Source: Amycolatopsis thailandensis (GTDB taxonomy: Bacteria; Actinomycetota; Actinomycetes; Mycobacteriales; Pseudonocardiaceae). From it: a stretch of 64,000 nt of DNA. The notes under the pieces were generated by a model, which was not told the origin of the DNA, made no database searches, and saw only the letters and a list, made by a program, of their open reading frames with translations. The stretch lies in assembly GCF_002234405.1 (NCBI RefSeq), contig NZ_NMQT01000073.1, positions 1-64,000 of the forward strand, written 5' to 3'. The first letter of the stretch is position 1; each line of letters begins with the position of its first letter. This document shows, one piece after another, positions 32,239 through 41,714 of the stretch. The translations under genes were made by a program, and so were the position numbers.

Positions 32239-33197
32239 CACCGGCCTCCGGTGAGCCGGCCGAGGACGAACTCGCGGAAGGCGTCGACGTCGGTGGTCAG
32301 CGCGACGTCGATGGTGCGGCCGGGCACGGCCTGCGGATCGGTGCTTCGCAGCCTTCGCCGGTCTACGAGCGTCGCCCCGCGCGCGGGGCCGAAGCCGCAC
32401 TCGACGTCCACGGGGTACGACTCGGTGTGGAGGATGCCCGGCCGGATCGCTTCGGCCACCGCGACCGCGTCGTGCATGACCATCCCGGGGATGCCGAGGA
32501 TCGGGGTGTAGTGCCGGACGTAGGTCGGGGTCAGCGCTTCGAGCGCCGCGCCGAGCGGGCCGGACGCGGCGAGTTTGCCGAGCCAATCCGTGTCGACCGA
32601 ACACTGGTGCGTGATGTCGAGCGGGACCAGCACGGTCGGGATGTCCCCGTCGACCAGCACCCGGCGCGCGGCCTCGGGGTCGCTCCAGATGTTGAACTCG
32701 GCGGCCGTGGTGGAGTTCCCTTTGGTCACCCCGCCGCCCATGATGACGATCCGGCCGATCTTCTCGCGGATCTCCGGATGCGCCGCCAGCAGCAGCGCGA
32801 TGTTCGTGAGCGGGCCGATCGGGGCGATGGTCACCGGCTCGTCGGCGGCCTCCAGCAGATCCACCAGGAGGCGGACGGCGCCGCGTCCGTCGAGCGGGCG
32901 CTTCGCCTCCGGCAGCGTGCCGGCGTGGCCGGACAGCCCGTCCTCGCCGTGGACGAACCCGGCGGGCTTGGCGTTGTCGTAGACCAGCGGCCGCGAGGCA
33001 CCGGCGGCGACGGGGACGTCTTCGCGGCCGAAGAGCTGAAGCAGGCGGCGCGCGTTGGCCGTGGTGTGGCTCAGCGGGACGTTGCCGAACACCGTGGTCA
33101 CACCGAGCAGGTCCACGTCCTCGGATTGCGTGGCCAGCGCCAGCGCGAAGGCGTCGTCGACCCCCGGGTCGGTGTCGATGATCAGCTTGGTGCCCAT
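32238..33197 (-). CDS. Inosine-uridine preferring nucleoside hydrolase
   Basis: The 319-residue enzyme hydrolyses ribonucleosides to base and ribose. The calcium-binding N-terminus is LIIDTDPGVDDAFAL, then TIAPIGPLTNIALLL, and the MHDAVAVAEAI motif carries the active-site His-Asp. GGGGAG precedes the ATG at 33197. It is followed without a gap by the C40 peptidase gene. The link is not obvious; purine or pyrimidine salvage is the likely role. A divergent acyltransferase gene starts 53 bp away. Confidence 0.9.
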   Translation of the reverse strand: MGTKLIIDTDPGVDDAFALALATQSEDVDLLGVTTVFGNVPLSHTTANARRLLQLFGREDVPVAAGASRPLVYDNAKPAGFVHGEDGLSGHAGTLPEAKRPLDGRGAVRLLVDLLEAADEPVTIAPIGPLTNIALLLAAHPEIREKIGRIVIMGGGVTKGNSTTAAEFNIWSDPEAARRVLVDGDIPTVLVPLDITHQCSVDTDWLGKLAASGPLGAALEALTPTYVRHYTPILGIPGMVMHDAVAVAEAIRPGILHTESYPVDVECGFGPARGATLVDRRRLRSTDPQAVPGRTIDVALTTDVDAFREFVLGRLTGGR

Positions 33198-33250
33198 GCG
33201 CTTGCTCCCCTTTGCGGTCGGCGGCCTGATCACAGGTTACGGTCACCGGT

Positions 33251-34009
33251 ATGACGTCCATGTGGGGTGCGCCCGCGCTGACGCGGCTCCGTGCCTGGGG
33301 CCAGGCCCGCCGTGATCCGCGGCAGGCGAAGTTCCTGACCAAGGATTCGCTGCGCTGGGTGCTGCGGAACCGCGCGTACACGCCTTGGTACCTGGTCCGG
33401 TACTGGCGGCTGCTGAAGTTCCGGATCGCGAACCCGCACATCATCCTGCGGGGGATGGTCTTCCTCGGCAAGGACGTCGAGATCCACTGCCGTCCCGGCT
33501 ACGGACGGCTGGAGATCGGCCGCTGGGTCCACATCGGCGACGGCAACGCCATCCGCTGTCACGAGGGTTCGCTGCGCATCGGCGACAAGGCGGTGTTCGG
33601 CCGCCAGAACGTGCTCAACGGCTACCTCGACATCGAGCTCGGCGCGGCCACGCTCGTCGCGGACTGGGTGTACATCTGCGACTTCGACCACGTCACCACC
33701 GACATCACCGTCCCGATCAAGGACCAAGGCATCGTGAAGTCGCCGGTCCGGATCGGGCCGGACACCTGGATCGGCACCAAGGTCTCCGTGCTCAAGGGCA
33801 CCCGGGTCGGCCGCGGCTGCGTCCTCGGCGCGCACGCCGTGGTGCGGGGCGACATCCCGGACTACTCGATCGCCGTCGGTTCGCCGGCGCGCGTCGTCCG
33901 GAACCGGCAGGACGACTACGCGGCCGACGCCGCCCGCCGCGAGGCTGTCGCGGACATGGCGCGTAAGGCGAACAAGGCACTCCAGAAAACCCTGGGCGTG
34001 GACTCGTAA
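33251..34009 (+). CDS. Hexapeptide-repeat acyltransferase
   Basis: The 252-residue protein has a left-handed beta helix of hexapeptide repeats (LEIGRWVHIGDGNAIRCHEGSLRIGDKAVFGRQNVLNG) and the acyltransferase end PVRIGPDTWIGTKVSVLKGTRVGRGCVLGAHAVVRGDIPDYSIAVGSPARVV. It most likely transfers acetyl or succinyl from CoA to a sugar. M. tuberculosis has a similar gene (Rv3034c) near the methylglucose-lipopolysaccharide genes, so glycan decoration is possible, but here it lies 8 kb from that cluster. The stop codon runs into a 21-bp tandem repeat. Confidence 0.85.
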   Translation: MTSMWGAPALTRLRAWGQARRDPRQAKFLTKDSLRWVLRNRAYTPWYLVRYWRLLKFRIANPHIILRGMVFLGKDVEIHCRPGYGRLEIGRWVHIGDGNAIRCHEGSLRIGDKAVFGRQNVLNGYLDIELGAATLVADWVYICDFDHVTTDITVPIKDQGIVKSPVRIGPDTWIGTKVSVLKGTRVGRGCVLGAHAVVRGDIPDYSIAVGSPARVVRNRQDDYAADAARREAVADMARKANKALQKTLGVDS

Positions 34010-34154
34010 CTCGCGTGCTTGAACACGTGACTCGCGTGCTTGAAGACGGAACTCGCGTGTTCAGAGACGGATCTCGCGTGTTCCGCCTTCAAGCACGTGA
34101 GATCCGCCTCCAAACACGCGAGTGCGGTTTCTGAGCACGCGAGTCACGTGTTCG
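34009..34154. repeat. 21-bp tandem repeat plus inverted copies
   Basis: Four direct units start at 34009, 34030, 34051 and 34072, each beginning (A/T)CTCGCGTG(C/T)T and exactly 21 bp apart. They are followed by three reverse-complement copies of CACGCGAGT/CACGTGAG (34091-34150). The array overlaps the acyltransferase stop codon and fills the spacer to the convergent NADAR gene. It can fold into several alternative hairpins. Confidence 0.85.
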
Positions 34155-34167
34155 TGCACACCGGGAA

Positions 34168-34734
34168 CTAGTCGCGCAGCTGCTCGCGGACCTCCATGAG
34201 CGCGAAGCCCAGGAGGTTCTGCCCGCGCCAGTAGTCGGGGCGGGTGGCGTTCTTGTCGTCGCGGGCGACGCCGCTGCCCCAGACCAGGTCCATCTTGGAC
34301 GCCTCGACGATCACCTTGTCGCCGGTGCCCAGCAGGAACTCCCGCTCCTCGTCGTGCTGGCGGAACTTCTCCAGGTTGCCGTCGATCACGATGTCGAAGC
34401 GGTGCCGCTCCCACACCTCGGCGTCGAAGCCGGAGACCTCGCGGCCGAGGATCTTGGCGGTCTTGGGGTCCGGCGCCTGACGGATGGCCGCCGCGGCTTC
34501 GTGATCGCCGAACAGTTCCGCCTTGCTCGCCATCATGTAGTGCTCGGCCGTCGGGTACCGCTCGCCGTCCGCGACGAACGGCGCGAGCCACCACTGGCTC
34601 AGGCAGGCCGCGTTGACCCGGCCACTCTTGAGCGGCGTGTGGCCGTAGAAGAGCTGGTACTCGGGCTCCGCGCCGCTGTGGACCAGCTCGCGCAACGCAT
34701 CGAGACTCCGGACTCCGTCGACCTTGCTCACCAT
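34168..34734 (-). CDS. NADAR family protein (YbiA-like)
   Basis: The 188-residue protein has the NADAR/DUF1768 pattern: EYQLFYGHTPLKSGRVNAACLSQWWLAPFVADGERYPTAEHYMMASKAELFGD and the end GVARDDKNATRPDYWRGQNLLGFALMEVR. Family members bind NAD or ADP-ribose; E. coli YbiA hydrolyses riboflavin-pathway intermediates. The ATG at 34734 fits the family start. It is divergent from ilvA with a 113 bp spacer and convergent with the acyltransferase gene across the tandem repeat. Confidence 0.88.
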   Translation of the reverse strand: MVSKVDGVRSLDALRELVHSGAEPEYQLFYGHTPLKSGRVNAACLSQWWLAPFVADGERYPTAEHYMMASKAELFGDHEAAAAIRQAPDPKTAKILGREVSGFDAEVWERHRFDIVIDGNLEKFRQHDEEREFLLGTGDKVIVEASKMDLVWGSGVARDDKNATRPDYWRGQNLLGFALMEVREQLRD

Positions 34735-34847
34735 GGCGACCAGTGGACCACAGACCACCGACAACCTCGTGAACCACCCACTGGACCACTCTCCGCCGTG
34801 GTCCGAGGCGGTCAGTACATTCAGCATTCGTGCAAGGGATCGAAACG

Positions 34848-36086
34848 GTGAGCGCCCGAACGGTCGAAGAGGCCGCCAAGCGATTGGCCGGGGTGGTGAC
34901 CCGCACGCCGCTCGAACCGAACGAGCGGCTCTCGGCGCGGGTCGACGCCCGGGTCTGGCTCAAACGCGAAGACCTCCAGACCGTGCGCTCGTACAAGATC
35001 CGCGGTGCCTACAACTTCATCGTCCAGCTCGACGCGGAGCACCGGGAGCGCGGCGTCGTCTGCGCGAGCGCGGGCAACCACGCGCAGGGTGTCGCGTACG
35101 CGTGCCGACGTCTCGGCGCGGACGGCCGCGTCTACGTCCCGGGCACGACTCCCCGGCAGAAGCGCGAGCGGATCGCGACGCTGGGCGGTTCGCACATCGA
35201 GGTCATCGTCGTCGGCGAGACCTACGAAGACGCCTTCACCGCCGCGAAGCAGGACGCGGAGAGGACCGGCGCGACGCTGGTCCCCGCGTTCGACGCGCCG
35301 GAGACGGTCGCCGGGCAGGGGACGGTCGCGATGGAGGTCGTCGCGCAGCTCGGGTTCGTCCCGGACGTCATGGTGGTGCCGGTCGGCGGGGGCGGCCTGC
35401 TCGCGGGGATCGCCGCGTGGGCCGCGGAACGGGCGCCGGAGATGCGGATCGTCGGGGTCGAACCGGCGGGCGCGGCCTGCATGGCGGCCGCGCTGGCGGC
35501 CGGTGAGCCGGTGCGGCTCGAAGCCGTCGACACGTTCGTGGACGGCGCCGCTGTCGCGCTGGCCGGATCGGTCACGTATCCGCTGGTTCGCGACGGCGGT
35601 GTCGAACTCACCGACGTCGCCGAGGGCGCGATCTGCACGGAGATGCTCTCGATGTACCAGTCCGACGGCGTGATCGCCGAACCCGCCGGCGCGCTCGCGA
35701 CCGCCGCGCTGGGCAAGACGGTGAAGATCGACCCCGGGCAGATCGTGGTGTGCGTCGTCTCCGGCGGCAACAACGACGTCAGCCGCTACGGCGAAGTGCT
35801 CGAACGGTCGCTGATCCACGAAGGACTGAAGCACTACTTCCTGGTGGGGTTCCCGCAGGAGCCCGGCGCGCTGCGGCGATTCCTCGACGAGGTCCTCGGA
35901 CCGGACGACGACATCACGCGGTTCGAGTACGTGAAGCGCAACAGCCGGGAGACGGGCCCGGCGCTGATCGGCGTCGAACTCGCGCGCCCCGGCGACCTCG
36001 AAGGACTGCTGCATCGGCTGGAGGCGAGCCCGTTGCAGGTGGAACGGGTGGAGCCGGGCAGCCCGCTGTTCCACTTCCTGGTGTGA
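34848..36086 (+). CDS. ilvA: Threonine ammonia-lyase (threonine deaminase)
   Basis: The 412-residue PLP enzyme converts threonine to 2-oxobutanoate, the first step to isoleucine. The PLP Lys is in RSYKIRGAYN (about residue 50), the phosphate loop is VPVGGGGLLAGIA and the SGGNND motif ends the catalytic part. A single C-terminal ACT-like domain (KHYFLVGFPQEPGALRRFLDEVLG) is present, as in the shorter actinobacterial form regulated by isoleucine/valine. The GTG at 34848 has AAGGGA upstream; a GTG 18 bases earlier is an alternative. The gene stands alone. Confidence 0.92.
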   Translation: MSARTVEEAAKRLAGVVTRTPLEPNERLSARVDARVWLKREDLQTVRSYKIRGAYNFIVQLDAEHRERGVVCASAGNHAQGVAYACRRLGADGRVYVPGTTPRQKRERIATLGGSHIEVIVVGETYEDAFTAAKQDAERTGATLVPAFDAPETVAGQGTVAMEVVAQLGFVPDVMVVPVGGGGLLAGIAAWAAERAPEMRIVGVEPAGAACMAAALAAGEPVRLEAVDTFVDGAAVALAGSVTYPLVRDGGVELTDVAEGAICTEMLSMYQSDGVIAEPAGALATAALGKTVKIDPGQIVVCVVSGGNNDVSRYGEVLERSLIHEGLKHYFLVGFPQEPGALRRFLDEVLGPDDDITRFEYVKRNSRETGPALIGVELARPGDLEGLLHRLEASPLQVERVEPGSPLFHFLV

Positions 36087-36092
36087 CCCGCC

Positions 36093-36156
36093 CGCGTTTC
36101 GTCCTCTGGATGCTGTCCTTGAACGCGCAAGTACCGCATCCAGAGGACGAAACGCG
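36093..36156. repeat. Palindromic repeat, family D
   Basis: Inverted repeat with arms CGCGTTTCGTCCTCTGGATG and its complement around a CTTGAACGCGCAAG-like centre, with a few mismatches. Copies are at 50103-50157 and 61706-61769, and a half copy at 42571-42598. It lies 6 bp after the ilvA stop, between convergent genes. Confidence 0.88.
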
Positions 36157-36158
36157 AT

Positions 36159-36983
36159 CTAGCGGAAAGCGGCGAGGTGGGTCCGGGCCCAGGTCGCGAA
36201 CGGCCGCGGCTCCCGGCCGGTGAGGTCCTGGACGGCACCCGTGACCGCGGAATCGTCGAACTCGCCCTCGGCGAAGAAGCGGAAGAAGGCGTCGACGTAC
36301 TTCTCCGGCATTTCCGCGCTCATCGTCGTCCGGGCCTCGTTGTCCGGCAACGGTTCCAGCCGTAGTTCCCGGCCGAGCAGTTCGCTCAGCACGCGGAGCC
36401 GGTCGGCGGGCCGGAGCGAACCCGGACCGGTGATGGCGTACGCCCGGCCCTCGTGTCCCGGCGTGGTCAGGGATTCGGCGGCGACGGCGGCGATGTCGTA
36501 CGGATCGATCGTCGCCACCGGCACGTTCGCGAACGGCTCGCGGACGACGTCCCCGGCCCGCAGCTGCGGGATCCATTGCAGCGTGTTGGACATGAACCCG
36601 CTCGGCCGCAGGAAGGTCCAAGCCAGCTTCGACGCGCGCACCGCCGCCTCGGCCGCCATGTGCGTTCCGGCGACGGCGTTGTCCGGCTGCCCGCCGACGA
36701 CCGAACGCGACGACAGCAGTGTCACCTGCTCGACGCCCGCGCCGCGCATCACCGCGAGCGCGCCGGGCATGTCGTCGTAGCCGCCGAGCAGGAAGACCGC
36801 CCGGACGCCTTCCAGCGCGGTCTTCAGGCTCGTCGGTTCGTTGAGATCGCCTATCACTCCTTCGACGCCGTCGGGCAGCGGCCGCGGCGTGCGGACCAGC
36901 GCTCTGACGGAATGTCCGCCGTTCGCCAGGATTCCGGTCAGTTCCGAGCCGACGTTCCCGCCTGCCCCGGTCACCAAGATCAT
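36159..36983 (-). CDS. NAD(P)-binding NmrA-like oxidoreductase
   Basis: The 274-residue protein has an N-terminal dinucleotide motif ILVTGAGGNVGSELTGIL and the NmrA-like pattern LLSSRSVVGG then WTFLRPSGFMSNTL. The Tyr-x-x-x-Lys of typical reductases is absent, so it may sense or bind NAD(P) or act as an isomerase/quinone reductase of the QorB type. GGGGAGAA precedes the ATG at 36983. It is downstream of ramB on the same strand, 77 bp apart. Confidence 0.82.
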   Translation of the reverse strand: MILVTGAGGNVGSELTGILANGGHSVRALVRTPRPLPDGVEGVIGDLNEPTSLKTALEGVRAVFLLGGYDDMPGALAVMRGAGVEQVTLLSSRSVVGGQPDNAVAGTHMAAEAAVRASKLAWTFLRPSGFMSNTLQWIPQLRAGDVVREPFANVPVATIDPYDIAAVAAESLTTPGHEGRAYAITGPGSLRPADRLRVLSELLGRELRLEPLPDNEARTTMSAEMPEKYVDAFFRFFAEGEFDDSAVTGAVQDLTGREPRPFATWARTHLAAFR

Positions 36984-37060
36984 GCAGTTCTCCCCAGTGC
37001 GGTGGCCGCCGTCACACCGGTGGCCGTCGTCGGCAACCCTGCCAGGGAGATCAAGACGGC

Positions 37061-38488
37061 TCAAGGCGCCTTCGGCACCGCCGGGTACGGGACGAAGGTG
37101 CTCGTGTTCTCGTCGACGGTCAGCTGCTTGCCGATCGTGGGGAACGCGCGCTGTGAACAGGCCGGACGTTCGCAGACTTTGCAACCCATGCCGATCGGGG
37201 TGGCCGCGGCGCGATCGTCGAGGTCGAGCCCGGTCGAATAGATCAGCCGTTTCGCGTGCCGGAGTTCGCAGCCGAGGCCGACGGTGAACGTCTTGCCGGG
37301 GCTGCCGTAGCCGCCGATGTTGCGCGAGACGGTCCGCGCGATCCAGAAGTAGCTCTTGCCGTCGGGCAGGGTCGCGATCTGGGTGAGGATCTTGCCCGGC
37401 TGGGTGAACGCTTCGTAGATGTTCCACAGTGGACACGCGCCGCCGACGCGGGAGAAGTGGAAACCGGCCGCGGACTGGCGTTTCGACATGTTCCCGGCCC
37501 GGTCGACGCGCACGAACGAGAACGGCACCCCGCGGTTCTTCGGCCGTTGCAACGTCGAGAGCCGGTGGCAGACCGTCTCGAAGCCGACGCCGAAGTGGTC
37601 GCACAGCCGCTCGATGTCGTAGCGGAAGCGTTCCGCGCAGGCCACGAACGGTCCGTAGGGGAGGATCAGCGCGCCCGCGAAGTAGTTCGCGAGCCCGACG
37701 CGGGCCAGTGACCGCGCGGCGGGCCCGGAGAACGCCCAGGAGTCGGCGAGTTCGGTGATCAGGTCGTCGTATTCGAGCAGGGCGATCTGTGAGGCCATCC
37801 GGAACGCCTGCTGCCCGACGCGCAGGCTCGGCGCCAGCCGCAGCACCCGCGGCCCCGGCTCGTACCGGTGCTGCTGGCCGTTGGCCTCGTCGATGCCTTC
37901 GTTCGTGACGTCGACGCCGTAGCGCTGGATCAGTGTCTCCTTCAGCGACGCGAGCACCTGACCGCGGTGCAGCGGGATGTCCCGCGCCATCCGTTCGGCG
38001 CGTTCGTCCAGCTCGGCGACGTAGTTCTCCCGCTCGTAGAAGAAGTCGCGGACCTCTTCGTGCGGCAGCGCGGTGGCGGCGCTGCCGTGCAGGCCGAGGC
38101 CGTTCTCCATGGTCAGCGCGGCGGTGTTCTCGACGGCGTTGCGGTAGCTGCGATGCAGTTTGACCAGGGCCTGGGCGATCGTCGGGAGGTTCGTGGCGAG
38201 GTCGTTGAGCTCGCTGTTCGTGACGTCCACGCCGAGCACCTCGTCGAGCAGCGCTTCCTTCACATCGGCCACCAGCCGCGCGGTGTCGTTGTTCGCGAAG
38301 AACTCGGTGTCCACTCCGAACGCCTGCGTGATGCGAAGAAGCACCGGGACGGTCAGCGGACGCGAGTTGTGCTCGATCTGATTGAGGTAACTGGGTGAGA
38401 TCTCCAGCACACGAGCGAGATCAGCCTGGCTCATGGACCGGCTTTCACGCAGATGCCGCAGCTTCGCTCCGGCGAAGGTTTTGTCCAC
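37061..38488 (-). CDS. ramB: RamB-type regulator of glyoxylate/acetate genes
   Basis: The 475-residue regulator has an N-terminal XRE helix-turn-helix ([36 protein letters not shown]), an IrrE/ImmA-like middle domain and a C-terminal DUF2083 region. The tail has a Cys cluster [18 protein letters not shown] that could hold an Fe-S centre or zinc. In Corynebacterium and Mycobacterium RamB controls isocitrate lyase and malate synthase genes. Here it is divergent from aceA, and the 229 bp spacer holds several TTYGCAA boxes, matching the RamB site type. The GTG start at 38488 is supported by the family N-terminus. Confidence 0.92.
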   Translation of the reverse strand: MDKTFAGAKLRHLRESRSMSQADLARVLEISPSYLNQIEHNSRPLTVPVLLRITQAFGVDTEFFANNDTARLVADVKEALLDEVLGVDVTNSELNDLATNLPTIAQALVKLHRSYRNAVENTAALTMENGLGLHGSAATALPHEEVRDFFYERENYVAELDERAERMARDIPLHRGQVLASLKETLIQRYGVDVTNEGIDEANGQQHRYEPGPRVLRLAPSLRVGQQAFRMASQIALLEYDDLITELADSWAFSGPAARSLARVGLANYFAGALILPYGPFVACAERFRYDIERLCDHFGVGFETVCHRLSTLQRPKNRGVPFSFVRVDRAGNMSKRQSAAGFHFSRVGGACPLWNIYEAFTQPGKILTQIATLPDGKSYFWIARTVSRNIGGYGSPGKTFTVGLGCELRHAKRLIYSTGLDLDDRAAATPIGMGCKVCERPACSQRAFPTIGKQLTVDENTSTFVPYPAVPKAP

Positions 38489-38578
38489 TGAGGCCTCTCT
38501 GTCCGCAAGGTTTCCGGGCCTGAACGATTCAGTGAACGGTCAAGCCCGTGGATTTTCGCTCCGCTTGCGAACGCGAGA

Positions 38579-38702
38579 TTCGCAACCTTTGCAAGATGCT
38601 ACGGAAGCTTCGCAGAAATTGGCAAATTGGAGCCCTGGATCGGATTTCCCCTGTCATGTCAGGGTCGAGTCAGGAAAGGCGATCACTCGCAAACTTCGCA
38701 AC
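38579..38702. promoter_or_regulatory. Cluster of RamB-like boxes between ramB and aceA
   Basis: TTYGCAA-type motifs occur at 38579 (TTCGCAAC), 38588 (TTTGCAAG), 38609 (TTCGCAGA), 38619 (TTGGCAAA), 38686 (CTCGCAAA) and 38695 (TTCGCAAC). They form two direct-repeat pairs at 9 bp spacing (38579/38588; 38686/38695). The known C. glutamicum RamB motif, from memory, contains ACTTTGCAAA. The second pair lies just 15 bp from the aceA start. Confidence 0.6.
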
Positions 38703-38717
38703 ACCCGGGAGAATCCG

Positions 38718-40004
38718 ATGACTCAGCACGCGCAGCAGCTGGAGCAGGCGGCCGCCGAACTGGCCAAGCAGTGGGAGACCGACCCCCGCTGGGCGGGCGT
38801 GAAGCGTTCGTACTCCGCGGCTGACGTGGTCAAGCTGCGCGGCAGTGTGGTCGAAGAGCACACGCTCGCCCGCCGCGGTGCGGAGAAGCTGTGGGACCTC
38901 CTGCACAACGAGGACTACGTCCACTCGCTGGGCGCCCTGACCGGTAATCAGGCCGTGCAGCAGGTCCGCGCCGGCCTCAAGGCCATCTACCTGTCCGGCT
39001 GGCAGGTCGCCGCCGACGCGAACCTCTCCGGCCAGACCTACCCGGACCAGAGCCTCTACCCGGCCAACTCGGTGCCCGCCGTCGTCCGCCGTATCAACAA
39101 CGCGCTGGGCCGCGCCGACCAGATCAACTGGGCCGAGGGCAACACCGACATCGACTGGTACGCCCCGATCGTCGCCGACGCGGAGGCCGGCTTCGGTGGC
39201 CCGCTCAACGCGTTCGAGCTGATGAAGGGCATGATCGCCGCCGGCGCCGCGGGTGTGCACTGGGAGGACCAGCTCGCTTCCGAGAAGAAGTGTGGTCACC
39301 TCGGCGGCAAGGTGCTGATCCCGACCAAGCAGCACGAGCGCACGCTGAACGCCGCCCGCCTCGCCGCGGACGTGCTGAACGTGCCGTCGCTGATCGTCGC
39401 CCGCACCGATGCCCAGGCCGCCACGCTGATCACCAGCGACGTCGACGAGCGTGACCGCAAGTACGTCACCGGCGAGCGCACCGCCGAGGGCTTCTACAAC
39501 GTCACCAACGGCATCGACCCCTGCATCGACCGCGGTCTGGCCTACGCCGAGTACGCCGACCTGCTGTGGATGGAGACCTCCAAGCCGGACCTCGAGGTCG
39601 CCCGCCAGTTCGCCGAGGCGATCAAGGCGAAGTACCCGAACCAGATGCTGGCTTACAACTGCTCGCCGTCGTTCAACTGGAAGAAGCACCTGGACGACGC
39701 GACGATCGCGAAGTTCCAGCGCGAGCTCGGCCACATGGGCTACAAGTTCCAGTTCATCACCCTGGCCGGCTTCCACGCCCTGAACTACTCGATGTTCGAC
39801 CTGGCGCACGGTTACGCCCGCGAAGGCATGACCGCCTACGTCGACCTGCAGGAGCGCGAGTTCGCTTCGGAGGACCGCGGGTACACCGCCACGAAGCACC
39901 AGCGCGAGGTCGGCACCGGCTGGTTCGACAACGTCGCGACCGCGCTGAACCCGGAGAGCTCGACCACCGCGCTCGCCGGTTCCACCGAGGCCGAGCAGTT
40001 CTGA
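38718..40004 (+). CDS. aceA: Isocitrate lyase
   Basis: The 428-residue enzyme splits isocitrate to glyoxylate and succinate, the entry to the glyoxylate shunt used on acetate and fatty acids. The active-site loop is [13 protein letters not shown] with catalytic Cys192. The metal and substrate patches are [20 protein letters not shown] and [13 protein letters not shown]. Its length equals that of the short mycobacterial Icl1. CGGGAGAA precedes the ATG. It is divergent from ramB and followed by malate synthase across a hairpin. Confidence 0.96.
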   Translation: MTQHAQQLEQAAAELAKQWETDPRWAGVKRSYSAADVVKLRGSVVEEHTLARRGAEKLWDLLHNEDYVHSLGALTGNQAVQQVRAGLKAIYLSGWQVAADANLSGQTYPDQSLYPANSVPAVVRRINNALGRADQINWAEGNTDIDWYAPIVADAEAGFGGPLNAFELMKGMIAAGAAGVHWEDQLASEKKCGHLGGKVLIPTKQHERTLNAARLAADVLNVPSLIVARTDAQAATLITSDVDERDRKYVTGERTAEGFYNVTNGIDPCIDRGLAYAEYADLLWMETSKPDLEVARQFAEAIKAKYPNQMLAYNCSPSFNWKKHLDDATIAKFQRELGHMGYKFQFITLAGFHALNYSMFDLAHGYAREGMTAYVDLQEREFASEDRGYTATKHQREVGTGWFDNVATALNPESSTTALAGSTEAEQF

Positions 40005-40024
40005 TCCCTCGCAAGTAGGTGCCA

Positions 40025-40065
40025 GGTGGCGGTCTCCCGCCCTCCCCCCAAGGGAGACCGCCACC
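40025..40065 (+). terminator. Hairpin between aceA and aceB
   Basis: GGTGGCGGTCTCCC and GGGAGACCGCCACC form a perfect 14 bp stem with a 13-base C-rich loop, 20 bp after the aceA stop. The bases after it are pyrimidine-rich (CTTCCCCTTCTATCTCTC) without a clean T-run. It could end part of the transcripts or protect the aceA 3' end, giving less aceB than aceA. Confidence 0.65.
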
Positions 40066-40109
40066 GCCCTTCCCCTTCTATCTCTCGCGAAGCCCAGCGG
40101 AGGCACACC

Positions 40110-41714
40110 ATGGTTGAGAAGCTGAACTACCGGATCGACGTCTGCGGACCTGCCGGTGACCGGTTCGACGAGATCCTCACCCCGGCCGCACTGGACTTCG
40201 TGGCCAAACTGGACAACGCTTTCGCCGGCCGCCGCCGCGAGCTGCTCGACGCCCGCCGTCTGCGCCGCGAAGAGCTGCAGTCCGGCGAGAAGCCGCTGGG
40301 CTTCCTGCCCGAGACGCACGCCGTCCGCGACGACAGCAGCTGGTCGGTCGCCCCGGCCGCGCCCGGTCTCGAAGACCGCCGCGTCGAGATCACCGGCCCG
40401 ACCGACCGCAAGATGACGGTCAACGCGCTCAACTCCGGTGCGAAGGTCTGGCTCGCCGACTTCGAGGACGCGACGTCGCCGACCTGGCACAACGTCATCG
40501 ACGGCCAGCTCAACCTGTTCGACGCGATCCGCCGCAACATCGACTTCACCACCGAGGCGGGCAAGCGCTACACGATCGGCGACGAGCCCGCGACGATCGT
40601 CGCCCGCCCCCGCGGCTGGCACCTGGTGGAGAAGCACATCCGCATCGACGGCCGCCCGGTTTCGGCGAGCCTGGTCGACTTCGGCCTCTACTTCTTCCAC
40701 AACGCGCGACAGCTCCTGGCCCGCGGCAGCGGCCCGTACTTCTACCTGCCGAAGCTCGAGAACCACCTCGAAGCGCGGCTGTGGAACGACGTCTTCCTGC
40801 TGGCGCAACGGGAACTCGGCATCCCGCGCGGCACGATCCGGGCGACCGTGCTGATCGAGACGATCACCGCCGCGTTCGAGATGGAGGAGATCCTCTACGA
40901 ACTGCGCGAGCACATCGCCGGGCTGAACGCGGGCCGCTGGGACTACATCTTCAGCGTCATCAAGAACTTTTCCTCGCACGGCGCGGACTTCGTGCTCCCG
41001 GACCGCGCGCAGGTGACGATGACCGTCCCGTTCATGCGGGCCTACACCGAACTGCTGGTGAGCACCTGCCACAAGCGCGGGGCGCACGCCATCGGCGGCA
41101 TGGCGGCGTTCATCCCGAGCAAGGACCCGGAGATCAACGCGACCGCGTTGCAGAAGGTGCGCCAGGACAAGGAACGCGAGGCGAACGACGGCTTCGACGG
41201 CTCGTGGGTCGCGCACCCCGGCCTCGTCCCGGTCTGCCGCGAGGTGTTCGACGAGGCGCTCGGCGGCTGGCCGAACCAGCTCGGCAAGCTCCGCGAGGAC
41301 GTCGTCGTCACCGCCGAGGACCTGCTCGACGTCGCGAGCGCCGGTGGCGAGGTCACCGAAGCCGGTGTCCGCGCCAACATCAACGTCGCGCTGCGCTACG
41401 TCGACGCCTGGCTGCGGGGCACCGGTGCGGCGGCGATCCACAACCTGATGGAGGACGCCGCCACCGCCGAGATCGCCCGCTGCCAGGTGTGGCAGTGGAT
41501 CCGCAACGGCACGAAGCTCGAAGACGGCACCGCGCTCACCCGCGAACTCGCAGTGTCCTATTTGGACGAAGAGCTGGCGTCGGTGCGGGCCGAGCTGGGC
41601 GAGGACAACCGTCTCGGCGACGCCTACGAGATCTTCACCGAGACCGCGCTGGGCGAGAAGCTGCCGAGCTTCCTCACCACCGGCGCGTACGCGCGGTACC
41701 TGACCACGCATTGA
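40110..41714 (+). CDS. aceB: Malate synthase (type A)
   Basis: The 534-residue enzyme condenses glyoxylate with acetyl-CoA to malate, completing the glyoxylate shunt. It is the A form: [15 protein letters not shown], the [24 protein letters not shown] loop, [12 protein letters not shown], and the catalytic region [24 protein letters not shown]. The bigger G isoform (GlcB) is not present here. GCGGAGG precedes the ATG. It follows aceA by 105 bp with a hairpin between, and shares RamB control if the transcript reads through. Confidence 0.95.
   Translation: MVEKLNYRIDVCGPAGDRFDEILTPAALDFVAKLDNAFAGRRRELLDARRLRREELQSGEKPLGFLPETHAVRDDSSWSVAPAAPGLEDRRVEITGPTDRKMTVNALNSGAKVWLADFEDATSPTWHNVIDGQLNLFDAIRRNIDFTTEAGKRYTIGDEPATIVARPRGWHLVEKHIRIDGRPVSASLVDFGLYFFHNARQLLARGSGPYFYLPKLENHLEARLWNDVFLLAQRELGIPRGTIRATVLIETITAAFEMEEILYELREHIAGLNAGRWDYIFSVIKNFSSHGADFVLPDRAQVTMTVPFMRAYTELLVSTCHKRGAHAIGGMAAFIPSKDPEINATALQKVRQDKEREANDGFDGSWVAHPGLVPVCREVFDEALGGWPNQLGKLREDVVVTAEDLLDVASAGGEVTEAGVRANINVALRYVDAWLRGTGAAAIHNLMEDAATAEIARCQVWQWIRNGTKLEDGTALTRELAVSYLDEELASVRAELGEDNRLGDAYEIFTETALGEKLPSFLTTGAYARYLTTH

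Noticed and set aside
33916-34113. Minus-strand frame with a seven-residue repeat (VFKHAS)
   Set aside because: It is only the 21-bp tandem repeat read as protein.
34009-34154. CRISPR-like array
   Set aside because: Units are contiguous without variable spacers, half are inverted, and no cas genes are nearby.
38670-41711. 1013-codon open frame on the minus strand opposite aceA and aceB
   Set aside because: Antisense of two well-conserved enzymes; no recognisable domain.
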